From Bufo bufo (Eukaryota; Chordata; Amphibia; Anura; Bufonidae): a DNA stretch of 64,000 nucleotides. How positions within the stretch are numbered: position 1 is the first letter of the stretch; every line of letters starts with the position of its first letter. The translations under genes were made by a program, and so were the position numbers. The notes under the pieces are model-generated. The model saw only the letters and a list, made by a program, of their open reading frames with translations, had not been told where the DNA came from and ran no database searches. Below, one piece after another: positions 30,844 to 42,789 of the stretch. The stretch spans positions 502,363,336-502,427,335 of the forward strand of contig NC_053390.1 of assembly GCF_905171765.1 (NCBI RefSeq), read 5' to 3'.

Positions 30844-33591
30844 AGAATGGGCCTGTTTGAATTCAATTATATGCCGTTTGGACTGTGTAACGCTCCAGGA
30901 ACGTTCCAGAGGCTGATGGAACGTTGTTTAGGCCATAGGAATTTTGAGACTGTACTCTTATATCTGGATGACGTCATTGTATATTCCAAGACGTATGAGG
31001 ACCATTTAAAGCACCTGGGTGAGGTGTTTCAAGTTCTTGCTAAATATGGCCTCAAGATCAAACCATCCAAGTGCCACCTGCTGAAACCAGCGGTCAAATA
31101 CCTTGGGCACGTTGTCAGTGCCGATGGAATACAGCCTGATCCTGATAAACTGGCTGCTGTCCGAAACTGGCCTACTCCAACGACTGTGAAAGAGGTGAGA
31201 AGCTTTCTCAGTTTTGCAGGGTATTACAGGCGTTTCATCCCGCACTTCGCACAAATTGCGGATCCCATCCAGGAACTGTTGAGGGGGCATCCAAAGAAGA
31301 GCCCGAAAACCCCTATTCCTGTTGAATGGAACCAAGAACGGGAAATTGCCTTTCAAATCCTAAAGAAGAAGTTGACTGAACCCCCTGTTCTGGGTTACCC
31401 AGATTATCAGAAGCCGTTCCTCCTCTACACGGATGCCAGTAAAAGAGGCCTGGGGGCCGTGTTGGCTCAAGTGCAAGACAACAAAGAAAGGGTAATTGCC
31501 TACGCCAGCAGATCCCTGAAGGGAGCTGAAAAGAATGATCAGAATTACAGTTCTTTCAAGCTGGAGTTTCTTGCCTTAGTGTGGGCTGTGACTGAAAAGT
31601 TCAAAGACTATCTCGCTGCCACACCGTTTGTTGCCTTCACGGACAATAATCCCCTGGCGCATCCGAACACGGCCAAGTTAGGGGCACTGGAGCAAAGATG
31701 GGCCTCCCGCCTTGCCAACTATGACTTTACTGTGAAGTACCGGGCAGGCCGCTCCAATGATAATGCTGATGCCCTGTCGCGGCTTCCCACTACAGAGGCC
31801 CCAGATGATCTAAAAGATGCCTGGGAAGAAGTGGAGATGCCTGCGTTCTACAATAAGTTCGCTCAGCAGGATAATATCCGTACTGAAAATCTCCCTGCTG
31901 CTGATCTTCCCTCCTCAGATGATCCTGAGTCCGGAGGCGATCAAGAAAGATGGATTAAGCTCCAGTCCGAAAGTAGAGTCCTGGGTGAACTGCTGGACTT
32001 CCTTACCAGTGGGAAAATCCCTGAGAGAATCCGGAGGAAGAGTGCAGACCCAGAACTAGTAAGACTGTGGAGACATCGCCACCAACTATTCCTTCAAAGA
32101 GGCCTGTTGCTCAGAAGGAGTCTGGATCCAGTGTCCTGTGATAGAGTCTACCAGATTCTCCTGCCACGTCGGGATGCCAGCCTGGTACTGGACATGTACC
32201 ACAACCAGTCCGGACACTTCGGGGTGCAAAAAACTGAGGCCACTATACGGAGGAGATTCTATTGGATTGGGATGAGAGAAGATATCGAGAAATGGTGCCG
32301 AGAATGCACTGCCTGTGCTGTGGGGCGGACGGAACGCCATGACCAGAGGGCGCCTCTCCATCCTATTGTAAGTACAGCTCCTCTAGAATTGGTCGCGATT
32401 GATCATGTGAAGTTGGAGCCGAGTCGCTCTGGATATACATATGCCATGACTATAATTGACCACTTCACCAAGTTTGTCGTAGCAGTGCCTGTGAAAGACC
32501 TGACAGCCAAGACTACAGCGGAGGCGTTCTGGAAACATTTCCTTCTGCCCTACGGCTGTCCAGAAAGGATCCTCACCGATCAAGGGTCTGCGTTTGAGTC
32601 ACAGCTGTTCCATGAGATGTGCCTGCTGCACAACTGCCAGAAAGTCCGGACCACCGCCTATCATCCGCAAGGTAACGGACTCTGTGAAAAGATGAATAAA
32701 ACTCTCATTGAAATGCTGAGAGCGGTACCCCCTGATACGAGGGGTGATTGGCCTACTCTGTTGCCACAACTGATGTACACTTATAACAACACCATCCATT
32801 GTTCCACCGGTTACACCCCGTTCTACCTGATGTTTGGGCGACAAGGGAGATTACCTGCGGATCACTCCCTGGGGGTACAAGTGCCGGATGTGATCAACCC
32901 ACTGCCCAGGACTGATTGGGTAGTGGAGCACCAGAGGCGTCTTCTTAATGCCAAGGAGATTGTGCAAGAACGCATGGAGAATGTCCGGGAACGCCAGCAA
33001 AAAGACTACGACCAGACTGCCCATGCGGGACCCCTGGCTCTTGGAGACAAGGTTTGGTTGAAAAACAACCACCGGACCAGCAAGTTGGACAGCAAATGGG
33101 AAAGGATTCCCTACCTGGTTACTGCCATACCTAATGCCGCAGCCCACATATACCAGGTCTCCAGAGAAGGAAAAGGTCCCCAAGTTGTTCACAGGAACCG
33201 CCTCAAGCCCTGTATTGAAGGAGAACCAGCGGCGGAGGAGATGGAGTCTGAGCCTGCTGAGGAGGAATTGCCGGCTCCACCTATGGACCCTATGCAGGCT
33301 GTGGAGAACTTGATCCATGATAAAGAGCCGCTCCACTGGGCCCTCACGCCTTGGCTGAATTTGCTGGTTCCTGCTCCGGTTCCTGTTGGTCTCCCGTCTC
33401 AGGAGACTTCACCTCCAAGAGCTCCTGAAGAAGTTCCAGAGGCAATGAGCTCCCTTGACCTTCCTGAGTCCAGGCAGGAAGAATCTCCGCCACTAAGGAG
33501 GTCTACCCGTTCTACCAGGGGGCACCCGCCTGTGAGGTTTGAGGACTACATCATGAGCCCAGGTAGCCCCTCACGGGAAACCCCTGTTTAA
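30787..33591 (+). CDS. pol: Gypsy pol fragment: RT (partial), RNase H, integrase
   Basis: A 934-codon open frame. The first ~19 codons are Tc1 sequence fused in frame. RT starts mid-domain (YMPFGLCNAPGTFQRLME) and has the YLDD active site at about residue 59; the motif with the first catalytic Asp is missing. RNase H: LLYTDASKRGLGAVLAQ (about 212) and AFTDNN. Integrase: the zinc-binding HNQSGHFG...CRECTAC (about 472-505) and the catalytic core, with Asp in AIDHVK (~537), Asp in LTDQGSAF (~597) and Glu in GNGLCEKMNK (~632). A C-terminal part ends VHRNRLKPC, then a Pro/Glu-rich tail. It is intact downstream but cannot make a complete RT. Confidence 0.9.
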   Translation: MERQWMKNDALGNVLMGNIRMGLFEFNYMPFGLCNAPGTFQRLMERCLGHRNFETVLLYLDDVIVYSKTYEDHLKHLGEVFQVLAKYGLKIKPSKCHLLKPAVKYLGHVVSADGIQPDPDKLAAVRNWPTPTTVKEVRSFLSFAGYYRRFIPHFAQIADPIQELLRGHPKKSPKTPIPVEWNQEREIAFQILKKKLTEPPVLGYPDYQKPFLLYTDASKRGLGAVLAQVQDNKERVIAYASRSLKGAEKNDQNYSSFKLEFLALVWAVTEKFKDYLAATPFVAFTDNNPLAHPNTAKLGALEQRWASRLANYDFTVKYRAGRSNDNADALSRLPTTEAPDDLKDAWEEVEMPAFYNKFAQQDNIRTENLPAADLPSSDDPESGGDQERWIKLQSESRVLGELLDFLTSGKIPERIRRKSADPELVRLWRHRHQLFLQRGLLLRRSLDPVSCDRVYQILLPRRDASLVLDMYHNQSGHFGVQKTEATIRRRFYWIGMREDIEKWCRECTACAVGRTERHDQRAPLHPIVSTAPLELVAIDHVKLEPSRSGYTYAMTIIDHFTKFVVAVPVKDLTAKTTAEAFWKHFLLPYGCPERILTDQGSAFESQLFHEMCLLHNCQKVRTTAYHPQGNGLCEKMNKTLIEMLRAVPPDTRGDWPTLLPQLMYTYNNTIHCSTGYTPFYLMFGRQGRLPADHSLGVQVPDVINPLPRTDWVVEHQRRLLNAKEIVQERMENVRERQQKDYDQTAHAGPLALGDKVWLKNNHRTSKLDSKWERIPYLVTAIPNAAAHIYQVSREGKGPQVVHRNRLKPCIEGEPAAEEMESEPAEEELPAPPMDPMQAVENLIHDKEPLHWALTPWLNLLVPAPVPVGLPSQETSPPRAPEEVPEAMSSLDLPESRQEESPPLRRSTRSTRGHPPVRFEDYIMSPGSPSRETPV

Positions 33592-34906
33592 CTCTGTTGC
33601 AAGCCTGGGTACGGACTCATATTTGTTCCTTGAGCCTCCAAGAACTTTACATTGTTTTATATTGTTCTACTGTCATATTATGGACAATTTGCACTTATGG
33701 ACTATCCTGGTATCACTGATACGCTGCACCAGGTCAGCGCCCCTGTTCCCTTCCATTATCCTGAGAGAAGAGAACGACGCCCCTTTTCACCATTCCTTCA
33801 GTTTAATGTTTGTATTGTTGCTGTGATATTTGCCATGTATGCCGGTTCTCATTTTGTCTTTCAGGCTGCAGTATCCAGCCAGGCGGGGCCCCTCCATGTT
33901 GCGCCGAGGACGGGCAACGTTACAGCGTGGTGGTATGTAGTGTCCCACTAGGTAAAGGTGGGCACTGCACAAAAGGGGTTAATGTGTTGTTATTACCTGT
34001 AATGTTATATGTATGCATTTCCCTGTGTTAGCTGGGTGTCAGGCCTGTCAGGGTGTAGTTTAGCCTCCCAGACGTTAGAGGGAGCTAGAGAGCCCTAGAT
34101 ATATATAGGAAGGCCCAGACAGGGGAGTGGTAGTTCATTCCAGGGGACTAGAGGAGTTACTTTGTCCACCTGAAGCTCCTGAGGCTAGGATTAGCTCAGT
34201 AGAGACACCCCAGTTGCAGGACAGCACCTCCTGGGAGAAACCTGCAGTTACCCTCAAGCCAAGTAAGGACAATACCAGGTCAGATAAGTACCCTGATGGG
34301 CAGAGGTTCTAGAAAGTACAGCAAGCGCCAATACTGGAGAGAGGATTTATATACCAAGGATTAAAGCCAGCATTTAGGCATCCGGGCCTTGGGATCCAGC
34401 CAGCTAGAATAGCTGAAGGGGATAGAGCAGCATTGCACTGCAAAGCATTAACCGTTGTGCCTCCAAGTATCTTGCATGATCAATACCTGCCATTATTCAA
34501 AGTCTACCTGCTTGTGAAGTATTGTTCAAGGGACTGCATTATCATCACAATCACCTGTAACTGTATGTACAAAGTTGGACTGTGTTCACCAAGTAAAGCA
34601 ACGTTTGGTTTATCCACTGAGTACTCAGTTATTCCTCCTATAAATCGGTGTGCCACCGTTACAGGCACTGGCGTCACGAATCCAACGGGGACCTTGCCCC
34701 AGGCACTAAAAATACCTGTAACATCCAGGGCACCTCATCCACCATCAGGCCTGGTCCCTATATACAGAGTGTGCCCCAGAGGAACTGTGTCTACCTCTCC
34801 TTCACTGCCGCATGCCTGCCCAGGGTTCTCCAATACAGTGAGCAACCCTCGATTGCCCATAACCGTGACCTCGCTTCGCTATACCCTGCAGGTCTGGCGT
34901 GCTGCA
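30844..34906 (+). mobile_element. Ty3/gypsy retrotransposon, 5'-truncated
   Basis: It begins inside RT (MGLFEFNYMPFG), joined to Tc1 sequence, runs through RNase H, integrase and 3' UTR, and ends with an LTR (33936-34906). The 5' LTR, gag, protease and first part of RT are absent. Its 3' UTR and LTR share blocks with the cold-shock-domain element (GGTACGGACTCATATTTGTT; AGAGGGAGCTAG). Confidence 0.88.
33936..34906 (+). repeat. Gypsy 3' LTR
   Basis: Starts TGTAGTGTCCC and ends near GTGCTGCA. Length about 971 bp, close to the 952-bp LTR of the cold-shock element. Shared blocks include AGAGGGAGCTAG, CTCAGTTATTCCT and TGGCGTCACGAA (34669-34680). The right boundary is inferred from that comparison. 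Confidence 0.75.
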
Positions 34907-34939
34907 CAAGTACTACACTTTATGACAGTGCTATTCTAT

Positions 34940-35130
34940 AATAGTAGTAGCCTAGTTAATGCACCCTGCCACACTGCAAAAATTGTTCAGTAATGGTTTG
35001 AGGAACATGACAAGGAGTTCACGATGTTGACTTGGTCTCTAAATTCTCCAGATCTCAATCCCATCCAGCATCTATAGAATGTGGTGAGGAAAAAAAAACA
35101 ATTCACGGAGAACCCACCAGACTATTTACT
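34940..35130 (+). pseudogene. Tc1 transposase C, C-terminal remnant
   Basis: NAPCHTAKIVQ (second catalytic Asp region), a stop, then WFEEHDKEFTMLTW and NSPDLNPIQHL (Glu position replaced by Gln). This continues the transposase interrupted by the gypsy element. The segment between MLWAMF and NAPCHTA is lost. Confidence 0.8.
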
Positions 35131-35407
35131 GCTAATATCTTAACGCCATAAACTACTGTGCTCCTTCACATGTTTTGTATAGTCCATAGCTTAATAAGTC
35201 AAATCTGTTTTGGCATTGCAAAGGGGACCTAAGCATTATTGGGCAGGTGGTTTCAATTAATTTTCTGGGTGGAACCAAATACACAGTGCAACACAAAATA
35301 CTGCCGCAGCATTCAACTCTATTACCGTCATGAGGACTGCAAGGAATGCAGGAGGGTACTTTTTTCTGCTAGCCAGGTGCATAAGTACAAGATGCTCCTA
35401 GCATTAA

Positions 35408-36243
35408 AGGGAACCTGTCACCTCCAAAACACATATAAAACCGACATTAGTAGCCACCAGTGTGTTCACAATGATGTTTTTCATTCTTCCATCGGTTGCT
35501 GCATACTGTAAAAAAAAAATTTTTTAATCACCCTTCTCGCTATCTTCAGAGTCAGCTTGAAGTCAAGGAGGCAACGGCCTCCTTGCTTCAAGTAAAAATA
35601 AGCCCACCCCTTACCCGTCCTCTTCACTTTGATTGACATCTTGCCTAGTCAGCCGGCAGCTTTGTTCTCACTGCGCATGCGCCGGACATTTCAAGTGTGT
35701 GCTCTCATTTCTTTTGAGGTAATACAATATTTGTGCCCCTGGATAATGTGCCTAAATAGTGTAATACCTGATGCTGGTGAGGTCGGGGGCGAAGTGTGAC
35801 CACTGGCTTGCGTTCTCCTGCGCCTGAAGCCAGTGATCACGCTGACGCTGCGGAAAAGAAATGACGGGAGCACGCTCAAACTTGAAATGGCCGGGGCATG
35901 CGCAGTGAGAACAAAGCTGCCGGCTGACTGCGGAAGCCGGAGACGGGATCGTACAGTAACATGGAGCGCACTGGGCATGCGCGAAACAGCCTCTAGGCAA
36001 GATGTCAATCAAAGTGAAGAGGACGGATAAGGGGTGGGCTTATTTTTACTTGAAGCAAGGAGGCCGTTGCCTCCTTGACTTCAAGCTGACTCTTAGGATG
36101 GCGAGAAGGCTGATTAAAAATGCGTTTTTTTACAGTATGCAGCAACTGATGGAAGAATGAAAAACATAATTGTGAACACACTGGGGGCTACTGTAAGGTA
36201 ATGATGTCGGTTTTATATGTGTTTTGGAGGTGACAGGTTCCCT
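35408..36243. mobile_element. T2/Kolobok-like MITE, 836 bp
   Basis: Ends AGGGAACCTGTCACC and its complement, flanked by TTAA at 35404-35407 and 36244-36247. The inverted arms are long, for example CTTGAAGTCAAGGAGGCAAC near 35558 and its complement near 36063. TTAAAGGRR-type ends match the published consensus of Xenopus T2 MITEs as I recall it. Confidence 0.85.
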
Positions 36244-36247
36244 TTAA

Positions 36248-37984
36248 TTAGTGTTGAGAGCATCAGATCACTATGTATCTTACCAGCTGCTGAGAGCAGG
36301 CCTTTGGCGGCCCACTAGGCATGAACCAATGCCCAATTAGGGGGAAGGTGTTTGAGGTTTAGGTTCTCTAGTTGAAGTGTGGTTTCTTTCTGTCTGCCCG
36401 TGTACCAACCTCTGTCTGTTTAAACGACTCTCCACTGCCAGTCCTAATCTTAGCCTGTTCACGGCCATTACTTGAGATTGGACATGTTTTATGGATTAGC
36501 ACGAACACTGATGACCCTGACCTTTGTATGTTCGCTAACTACAAGCATCACCTGACCCTTTGGTGTCTCTGACCCTAGTGGACTATATTAAGAGGTAGCA
36601 GCTTGGTCACTCCCCTGCAGAGAAGACCAGATTCCTATATATGGGTTAAAGGGTGAATACTAGGGGACTTCCAGGATAACGCCCTTAGGATTAGCCCAAA
36701 GTCAAACTGGTTACTTGGCATAGTGGTTCTACAGCCATTGTTTGTAACACTCATACCAAATGTAAGAGATTAGATAGTGGGATAGTTGTCACTTGGGGGA
36801 GGCAGCACACCGTAGCAGGCACATAATAATTTGGCAGTTCACACAGCAGTTAGTTGTAACTGATTTGTAGCCAGTTTTATTATCAGGTTAAAACAACATA
36901 AAGAAAACAAGCAAAAGAAAACCTATGCCTCTGGCACTAACTAAACATGAATTGCTCCTAGCTGACATAGTGCAGGTCTAGTACCTGGCACCAGATACAA
37001 AACATCAACAATGCAGTCTGTACAACCTGATATAGGTCTGTGTTCGCACAAGCTCACTGCTCCTGCTCCTTTCCCCAGGCTGGCCTTGCCTGAGATGCTC
37101 GTACTTCCCTTACAGAGTTTACCCAAGTGGCCCCTAAAGAGCCAGCAGAAAATGATAAGTGGAGTTGATAACCTGCCTTTCTCTCCCCCAACTCCGCCAA
37201 TCCAGGCCTTTTTACCAGGTTTTGATCAAAACCTAATGCAGAGAAATATCTCTGTCTCTTTTAACTGGTTGCCTCAGAAAGATAAAGCTACACCCTTATC
37301 TGTAATTCCCAACATGTCCTGTTTCATCAAAAAGGGAACCAAACAATACAGCATGTGGGGACTTACAGATAAGGGTATAACAGGGTGTGTAGATAAGTGG
37401 CAGGTTTGAGACAGGGTCACCCTTATCAGGGCGGGCACTCTGTGGTATGTATCAGGTACAGAGTGGCCACCTGGTAGGGCAATATAGGGATATATTAGGA
37501 CATGCCTATTGAATATCTGCCTCTGTCCTTTTCCCAGCCTCTAAGGGTGACATCCGGATGAAAGCACAGAACATACTATAGCATCTCTAGAGGTGGTAAG
37601 AGCACAAAAGGTTTTCTTTCCTACCACCTGGATGCCACCATGTATTTTGATTATTGCAACATTCTATAATTTTTTTGTTGCGTACTATATGGTGTCATCT
37701 CTGACTACATCTGATGAGGTGACACTCTTTTGAGGCTACCAATTTTGTTGTGTACTATTTTTTTTTTTAATGGTCTATCAATTTTATATACTTGATTGTA
37801 TGATTGCTGGTGATTTTGACACAGTTTCAATATTAAAACTATTGTGTATTGGATTTGTGTTGTCTATTCTGAATGTTCCCCGGTTGTAGGTCCACTATTA
37901 TATTTGTAATATAGAGGCTGGAATTAATAGCTCTGTGTATTTGATTTATCTTACTTATATATCACTTGACACACATTATCACCA
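36248..37984. other. Unassigned DNA, no gene recognised
   Basis: No protein motif, repeat structure or RNA gene was recognised. It could include an LTR or old repeats; nothing further is supported. Confidence 0.4.
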
Positions 37985-38110
37985 CTCACTGTCCCCAGTG
38001 GGGCATACTCTAGATTCCCTGTTAGTATGTCTCTGTTGCCTTTGGTCAGATTTGAACCGAGGACCCCACTGCTGCCAAGGCACCAGTGCTAAAATGTCAC
38101 ACCAAACTAC
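37985..38110 (-). repeat. tRNA-derived SINE fragment
   Basis: The minus strand reads TTAGCACTGGTGCCTTGGCA, then GGGGTCCTC and GGTTCAAATCTGACC. This is a pol III B-box with tRNA-like spacing, followed by ACCAAAGGCAACA as in SINE bodies. The A-box side is degraded. It is too diverged to be a tRNA gene. Confidence 0.55.
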
Positions 38111-38344
38111 ACTTTGTAGTACTGTGCAGTCTATGCAAGATGTCTATAAGTTGGGGTACATTAACAGGATGTGAAATTGTTTAAAAGGGTTGGCCACTTC
38201 CTAGTTACTGTTAACCAATGTGTTTGTGAGATAATTATATGGCACTTACTAATATAGTCTTTGTTGAAATTCTGCACCATTTTCTATATTTCATAAGGCG
38301 TGCTCCCTTGTTTGCCAAGACTTTTGTGCTGTCCACATAGAGTT

Positions 38345-38575
38345 CATGTCCCTAAAATGGCCACTGATGGAGGGTCATGTGACCAGGCAAATGTGATGTC
38401 TCTTCTGTTCAAATACACTGCACCTGGCATCTACACTAGTTCTGTTGAGAGCTTAGTGTAGTTTCAGTGTATTTGAATGCAGAGGACATCACATGGAGGT
38501 GATTTGCCTGGTCATATGACACTCCATCAGCGGCCATCTTATGGATCTGTTGAATGGCCAGATCCATAAGCTCTG
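38345..38575. repeat. Inverted repeat, MITE-like
   Basis: GGTCATGTGACCAGGCAAAT (about 38373) is mirrored by ATTTGCCTGGTCATATGACA (about 38502), and TTCAAATACACTG is mirrored near 38468. Exact ends and duplication were not found. Confidence 0.5.
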
Positions 38576-39595
38576 CACAGCAAACTAATGAATCTCACTA
38601 GCTTTTTTCTTTTTTAACCCCAACCTCCTGAAAACACCTACAGTATGTCGCCATTTTCTCTGACTTCTGGAGCATAGAGAGCTTTATTGGATTTCTTTGT
38701 GTGCAGAGGTTTCTGAAGACTTTAGTGCTTCTTTCAGAGTGCAATATGTCTTCACAACCTGTGGACCAAGCACTTCTTCTTTGGCTGATTTCTGGGTAAT
38801 TTGGTAATCTTGCGTGATGAAGAACCTAAGAAGCAGCAGTGGTATTGGGTTCACCCAACTGTGTCTCAACAAGACTGGAAGGGGCACTAACACTTTCTCT
38901 ACCAGGACCTGGAGAAATTCCAAGCATTCCCCCGATGTCCATCCCAACTGTTAACAAGCTTCTCGAGTTGCTGCAAGCTGGTTTGACATTTGAAGACACC
39001 AGCATGATATGTACTGTGTCTGCCGAAAAACATCTCTTCGCCAACCTTGAAGTAAGCAAACATGGTATCACTTTTTCCGAATGCCACAAATACCAAAGTC
39101 ACACTCATAGAGAAACTGTCACCATCATAGATATAATATTAACATGGTCCCTTTACCACAATGGGGCCTGCAACATTTTTCTTCTAGCAAAAAAAAGGTT
39201 GAAATTCTAGCTGCAATCATCTGAAATAGTGCAGGTTGTAACAAATTATGTGTAGATCTGTTCATTTCCATTTTTTCTCTTTGTCCAGATTTCTGACAAC
39301 TGGGAACTCCTTTGCTTCGCTCCATTGTGAGTTCCTCCTGGGTTCATCTACAATCATTGGGATCATCCAGTCAACCAGCTAGCTCATCTGGAAGACAATC
39401 AAAGACATGGTGAAGCCTCCACCCAGACCGAAAGTCTGGCTGCAGACTGCTGACAGATTTCCGGAGGCTGTGCAGTTATAATTATTTTGGATGGTGAGTG
39501 TTACAGCAAAATTTGGGAACGGCTCTGTTTACTAACCAGCTCTTGCAACTTTCCTCCCTTGTTCTAATCCCCTGGGAAAATCTGACGGCCTATCT
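38576..39595. other. Unassigned DNA, no gene recognised
   Basis: It includes a 123-codon plus-strand frame at 38839-39210 (VNKLLELLQAGLTFEDTSM) that matches no family I recognise. Without splice or homology support I do not call it a gene. Confidence 0.35.
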
Positions 39596-39753
39596 CAGGG
39601 ATCAGCAACCTTCGGCACTCCAGCTGCTGTGAAACTACAACTCCCAGCATCCAAACATGGTCGGCTGCTCTGACAACTCACATAGAAGTTAATAGAGCAT
39701 TCTGGGAGTTGTAGTTTCAGAACATCTGGAGTGCCGGAGGTTGCTGATCCCTG
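39596..39753. mobile_element. hAT-type MITE, 158 bp
   Basis: Ends CAGGGATCAGCAACC and GGTTGCTGATCCCTG with a perfect 8-bp duplication, GCCTATCT, at 39588-39595 and 39754-39761. The internal AAACTACAACTCCCAGCAT is shared with the MITE at 8838-8970. Confidence 0.93.
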
Positions 39754-39761
39754 GCCTATCT

Positions 39762-41057
39762 CTTCCCAGGAGGCGTACTTCTATAGGTGGTCGTGGTAGG
39801 AGTCTCAGGAGCTGTCCCAGATTGTGGAATGCCCCTGGACCAACTGCTTCATGTCCATGTTCTGTGGCATTTTGGTGGCTGCTTGTTGGGAGCTTAAACT
39901 AGGCCTTCTCAGGCAGCTTGTGAGAGACACTCTGGAGAGGATTTCCTGCCCAAACGGAGCTCCTGTGAAATCATGGAGCTCTGATCGGTTGCCATGGCAG
40001 CCTAAGGCCTTGAAAAAGCTCTCAGGACCCTCATGGCTAACTGCCCGAAAAGCCGTGAATGATGCACGGCTTCCCAAGCAGAGTGTCAAAATGCCATAGA
40101 CCGCAATAATGCTGTCTATAGGACAATCAATCAGAAGAATAAAAAATAAACATCTCCAAGTCCGAAAATTTGTGAACTATTAAAATCAAAAAAATATTTC
40201 CAGCCTGGTGTACATTGTAGCAAAAAAAAAAAAAAAATGTGTGATTTGCCATTTCCTGGGCACCTTGTCCCCCCAGAAAACTGAATAAATGATCAGGAAG
40301 TCATATTTACCTCAAAATAGTACTACAGCTCCGTAGACAGAAATATAAGTTATGGCTGTCAGAATATGGCAATGCAAATTCTAAGGTTTTTTTTAAGTAG
40401 GAAAACATCTTAAAAACGATTTAAATTTGGTATATGTCATCTTTAGCGCACAGTGAACGTCATAAAAACATAACCCAGAAACTCTTGGTGAAATTGCAAT
40501 TTTTTTTTCCAATTTCACTGCACAAAGATTTTTTTTCCCATTTTCCAATACAAGCTATAGTAAAATAAACAGGGCCATTATCCCTTTCGCTACCAGCGCC
40601 GTACATGTACAGCGCTGGTAGCGCTGTGCAAGCATGATGCCCGCTCGCACGTGCAGCGGGCGTCATGTTTCAAACAGCAGAGACCTGCGGATAATTACCA
40701 CAACTGGCAATAATGCCGATCGCGGTAATTAAATACTTTAGATGCCGTGATCAAGTGAGATCACGGCACCTGAATGCGCAAAAACCCGGAAGCTCATGCT
40801 TCCAGGCTTAGTACTGAAGCCCCGTACGGCCAATCGGGACTTCAGTACATGCGCTGAATGCTCTGAGTCTCTATAAAGAATGTCAGAGCATTAATGCTGC
40901 AATTCTTATTTTGGCCACTAGATGACAGGCCAACATAAGAAATGAGCAAAGTGCAAATAAATGGCCGATTTGCCATTTTTTTTATTGCTTCTCTTACCCC
41001 AAAAAAATGAAATAAAATGTGATCCAAAAGTCATGCACACTCCAAAATGGTATCAAT
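39762..41057. other. Unassigned repeat-like DNA
   Basis: No gene. Blocks such as AAGTTATGGCT and CCCAAAAAAA recur at 47551-48060, on the other side of the L1 insertion, so an older repeat was split by L1. CAGCGCTGGTAGCG (40611) belongs to a short palindrome. Confidence 0.4.
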
Positions 41058-41488
41058 AAAAACTATGAATTGGGGGGCGTGGCCTGAGCATGCAGCCGTG
41101 AACACGCACGTTTCAGAGCCCCCGGACCCTTGGCCCATATAACTAAGATATTTAGCAACGATTCGGATGCTACTGGCCTGAACAACATGGTCAGACGTTC
41201 GGGCCGCCGCGGGTCTACCTTTATGTCCTCGGAACCTCATATTGCGAGGTATTTCACGGCCATGCCGACTCCCGCGCCAGATCTCACCAAGATGGCGCCG
41301 ATGGAGGAAGGAGCTGCGCTGCGGGCCGCTCCCCCGGTGCTGGGGGGCGGCGGTACTGTACAGAATCCCCACGGCTGCTCTTACTGTCGTCGGACTGGCC
41401 AGCTGTATCCTCCACGCCACACAAACGGGCCGGGCAGGAAGTCCTACGTCCAAGCAGCTTCATGGCCTAAGATGACGGTCCGCAGGAG

Positions 41489-42789
41489 ATGGAGGCGCCT
41501 GCCATACCGGAGGGCTCACAGGGTCTTGTCCCGCAGGCTGCACAGCAGACGGTCCACTTACCTTTCGCCGCAACCGGAGATGATCCACGCATGCTACCTT
41601 CTGCGTCCGCTCCCGGGCCTATGGACTCTGGCGGGACCTCCGTTCTAACCCCGGTGAGTGCGACATGCCGCGAATCCCCATCTAGGCTATCAGCCAACGC
41701 TTTGCCAGCCCAGAAGCACCCTCTCGGTCACCTAGGACCTCCTGTCTCACAGTTGTGGGAACCCACTACCCCACAGGGGCCCCTAATACTTACTCCTGAT
41801 TTACAGGCCCCGAGCGGTGCGCAGGCGATGTTTAGAGGTGATCGGCCTGCCCAGGCTCACTCGCCTGATCCCCCCTCCACTCCGGCTATCTTCCATCCGT
41901 CAGCTGCCTCTGATTCATCGGGGGAATCGTCTTCTGCCTCCTCCTCTCATGGCAGACCTGCTAAACGCCCCAAGCTGAAGGACATTTGGTCATTGCTGAG
42001 TATGCTTCCAACTAAGGCAGACCTGGAGGTGATCATACAGAGGGTCGAGGCCAAACATGATCAGGTTATTGCTGAGGTCAAGGCCGGACTTAACAACCAT
42101 CTCCACCAAAGTGACTTCGCAAGCCCAAATTTCGTCTGAACTACATGCCCGCCTGTCTAATGTGGAAAAGATGGTCTCATCACAGCAGGTTTTAAACAGA
42201 CACCTGTTGCTACAGATAGATGACCAAGAAAACAGGGGTAGGCGTAATAACATTAAAATCCGTGGGATCCCGGAGGAGGTCCCGTCCGCCGATTTGAGGA
42301 AGGTGGTGTCTGCGGTATTCAACTCTCTTCTTGACAGACCTGAGGAGTCTGTTATTGAACTAGACAGGGTACATATAGTTCTTGGCCCTTGGACCTAGAC
42401 GTTCAGAGAATTCTGCTCCTCGTGACGTCCTATGCAGAGTTCACTTCTTCAGGGAAAAGGAGGAACTTTTGCAACGGGCCTGGAGACAGGGTCCTATTCC
42501 ATTCAGCGGATGCCAGATCCAACTTCTACCTGACGTGTCCAGGAGAACCCTGCTTATGAGACGTACGCTCAAACCCCTTCTGCAGATTGTCACAAATGCT
42601 GGGGCCACGTACCGCTGGGGCCACCCTTTTCACCTAATCATCCGTAAGAACGGTGCTTCGTTTGCTCTACACTCCCCAGACCAGGTGGGTGAGCTTAGTC
42701 GGTTCCTGGACTGCCCTCTCATCTCCCTACCGGACTGGATAGATGTTCCAGTTTTCTCTTCTCCAATGGGGTACCTCCCTCACGTCTGA
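41489..42789 (+). pseudogene. L1-type ORF1 protein, frameshifted
   Basis: Starts at Met 41489 with a Pro/Ser-rich N-terminal region. A coiled-coil stretch follows (PTKADLEVIIQRVEAKHDQV), and the frame shifts near 42120. The next frame has SELHARLSNVEKMV, then NRGRRNNIKIRGIPEEV, the RRM motif of L1 ORF1 proteins. A second shift near 42390 leads to the C-terminal domain (MRRTLKPLLQIVTNAGATYR, FHLIIRKNGASF), ending 42789. The intact protein would be an RNA-binding chaperone of the LINE particle. Confidence 0.82.

Larger units (their letters stand above)
24105..35260 (+). mobile_element. Tc1/mariner element C, broken by three insertions
   Basis: The left end is CACTCCTTGACTG preceded by TA (24105). 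Its sequence is cut at 24331-30016 (DIRS), 30145-30469 (hAT MITE) and 30844-34906 (gypsy). Tc1 sequence resumes after each, ending near GGCAGGTGGTTTCAAT (about 35241), typical of the 3' part of these elements. No clean right inverted repeat was found. Confidence 0.75.

Noticed and set aside
37985..38110. Possible tRNA gene on the minus strand
   Set aside because: The B-box is clear but the A-box and acceptor stem are not, and SINE-like sequence follows. A SINE fragment fits better.
38839..39210. 123-codon ORF as a host exon
   Set aside because: No recognised domain and no convincing splice sites. It overlaps antisense frames of similar length.
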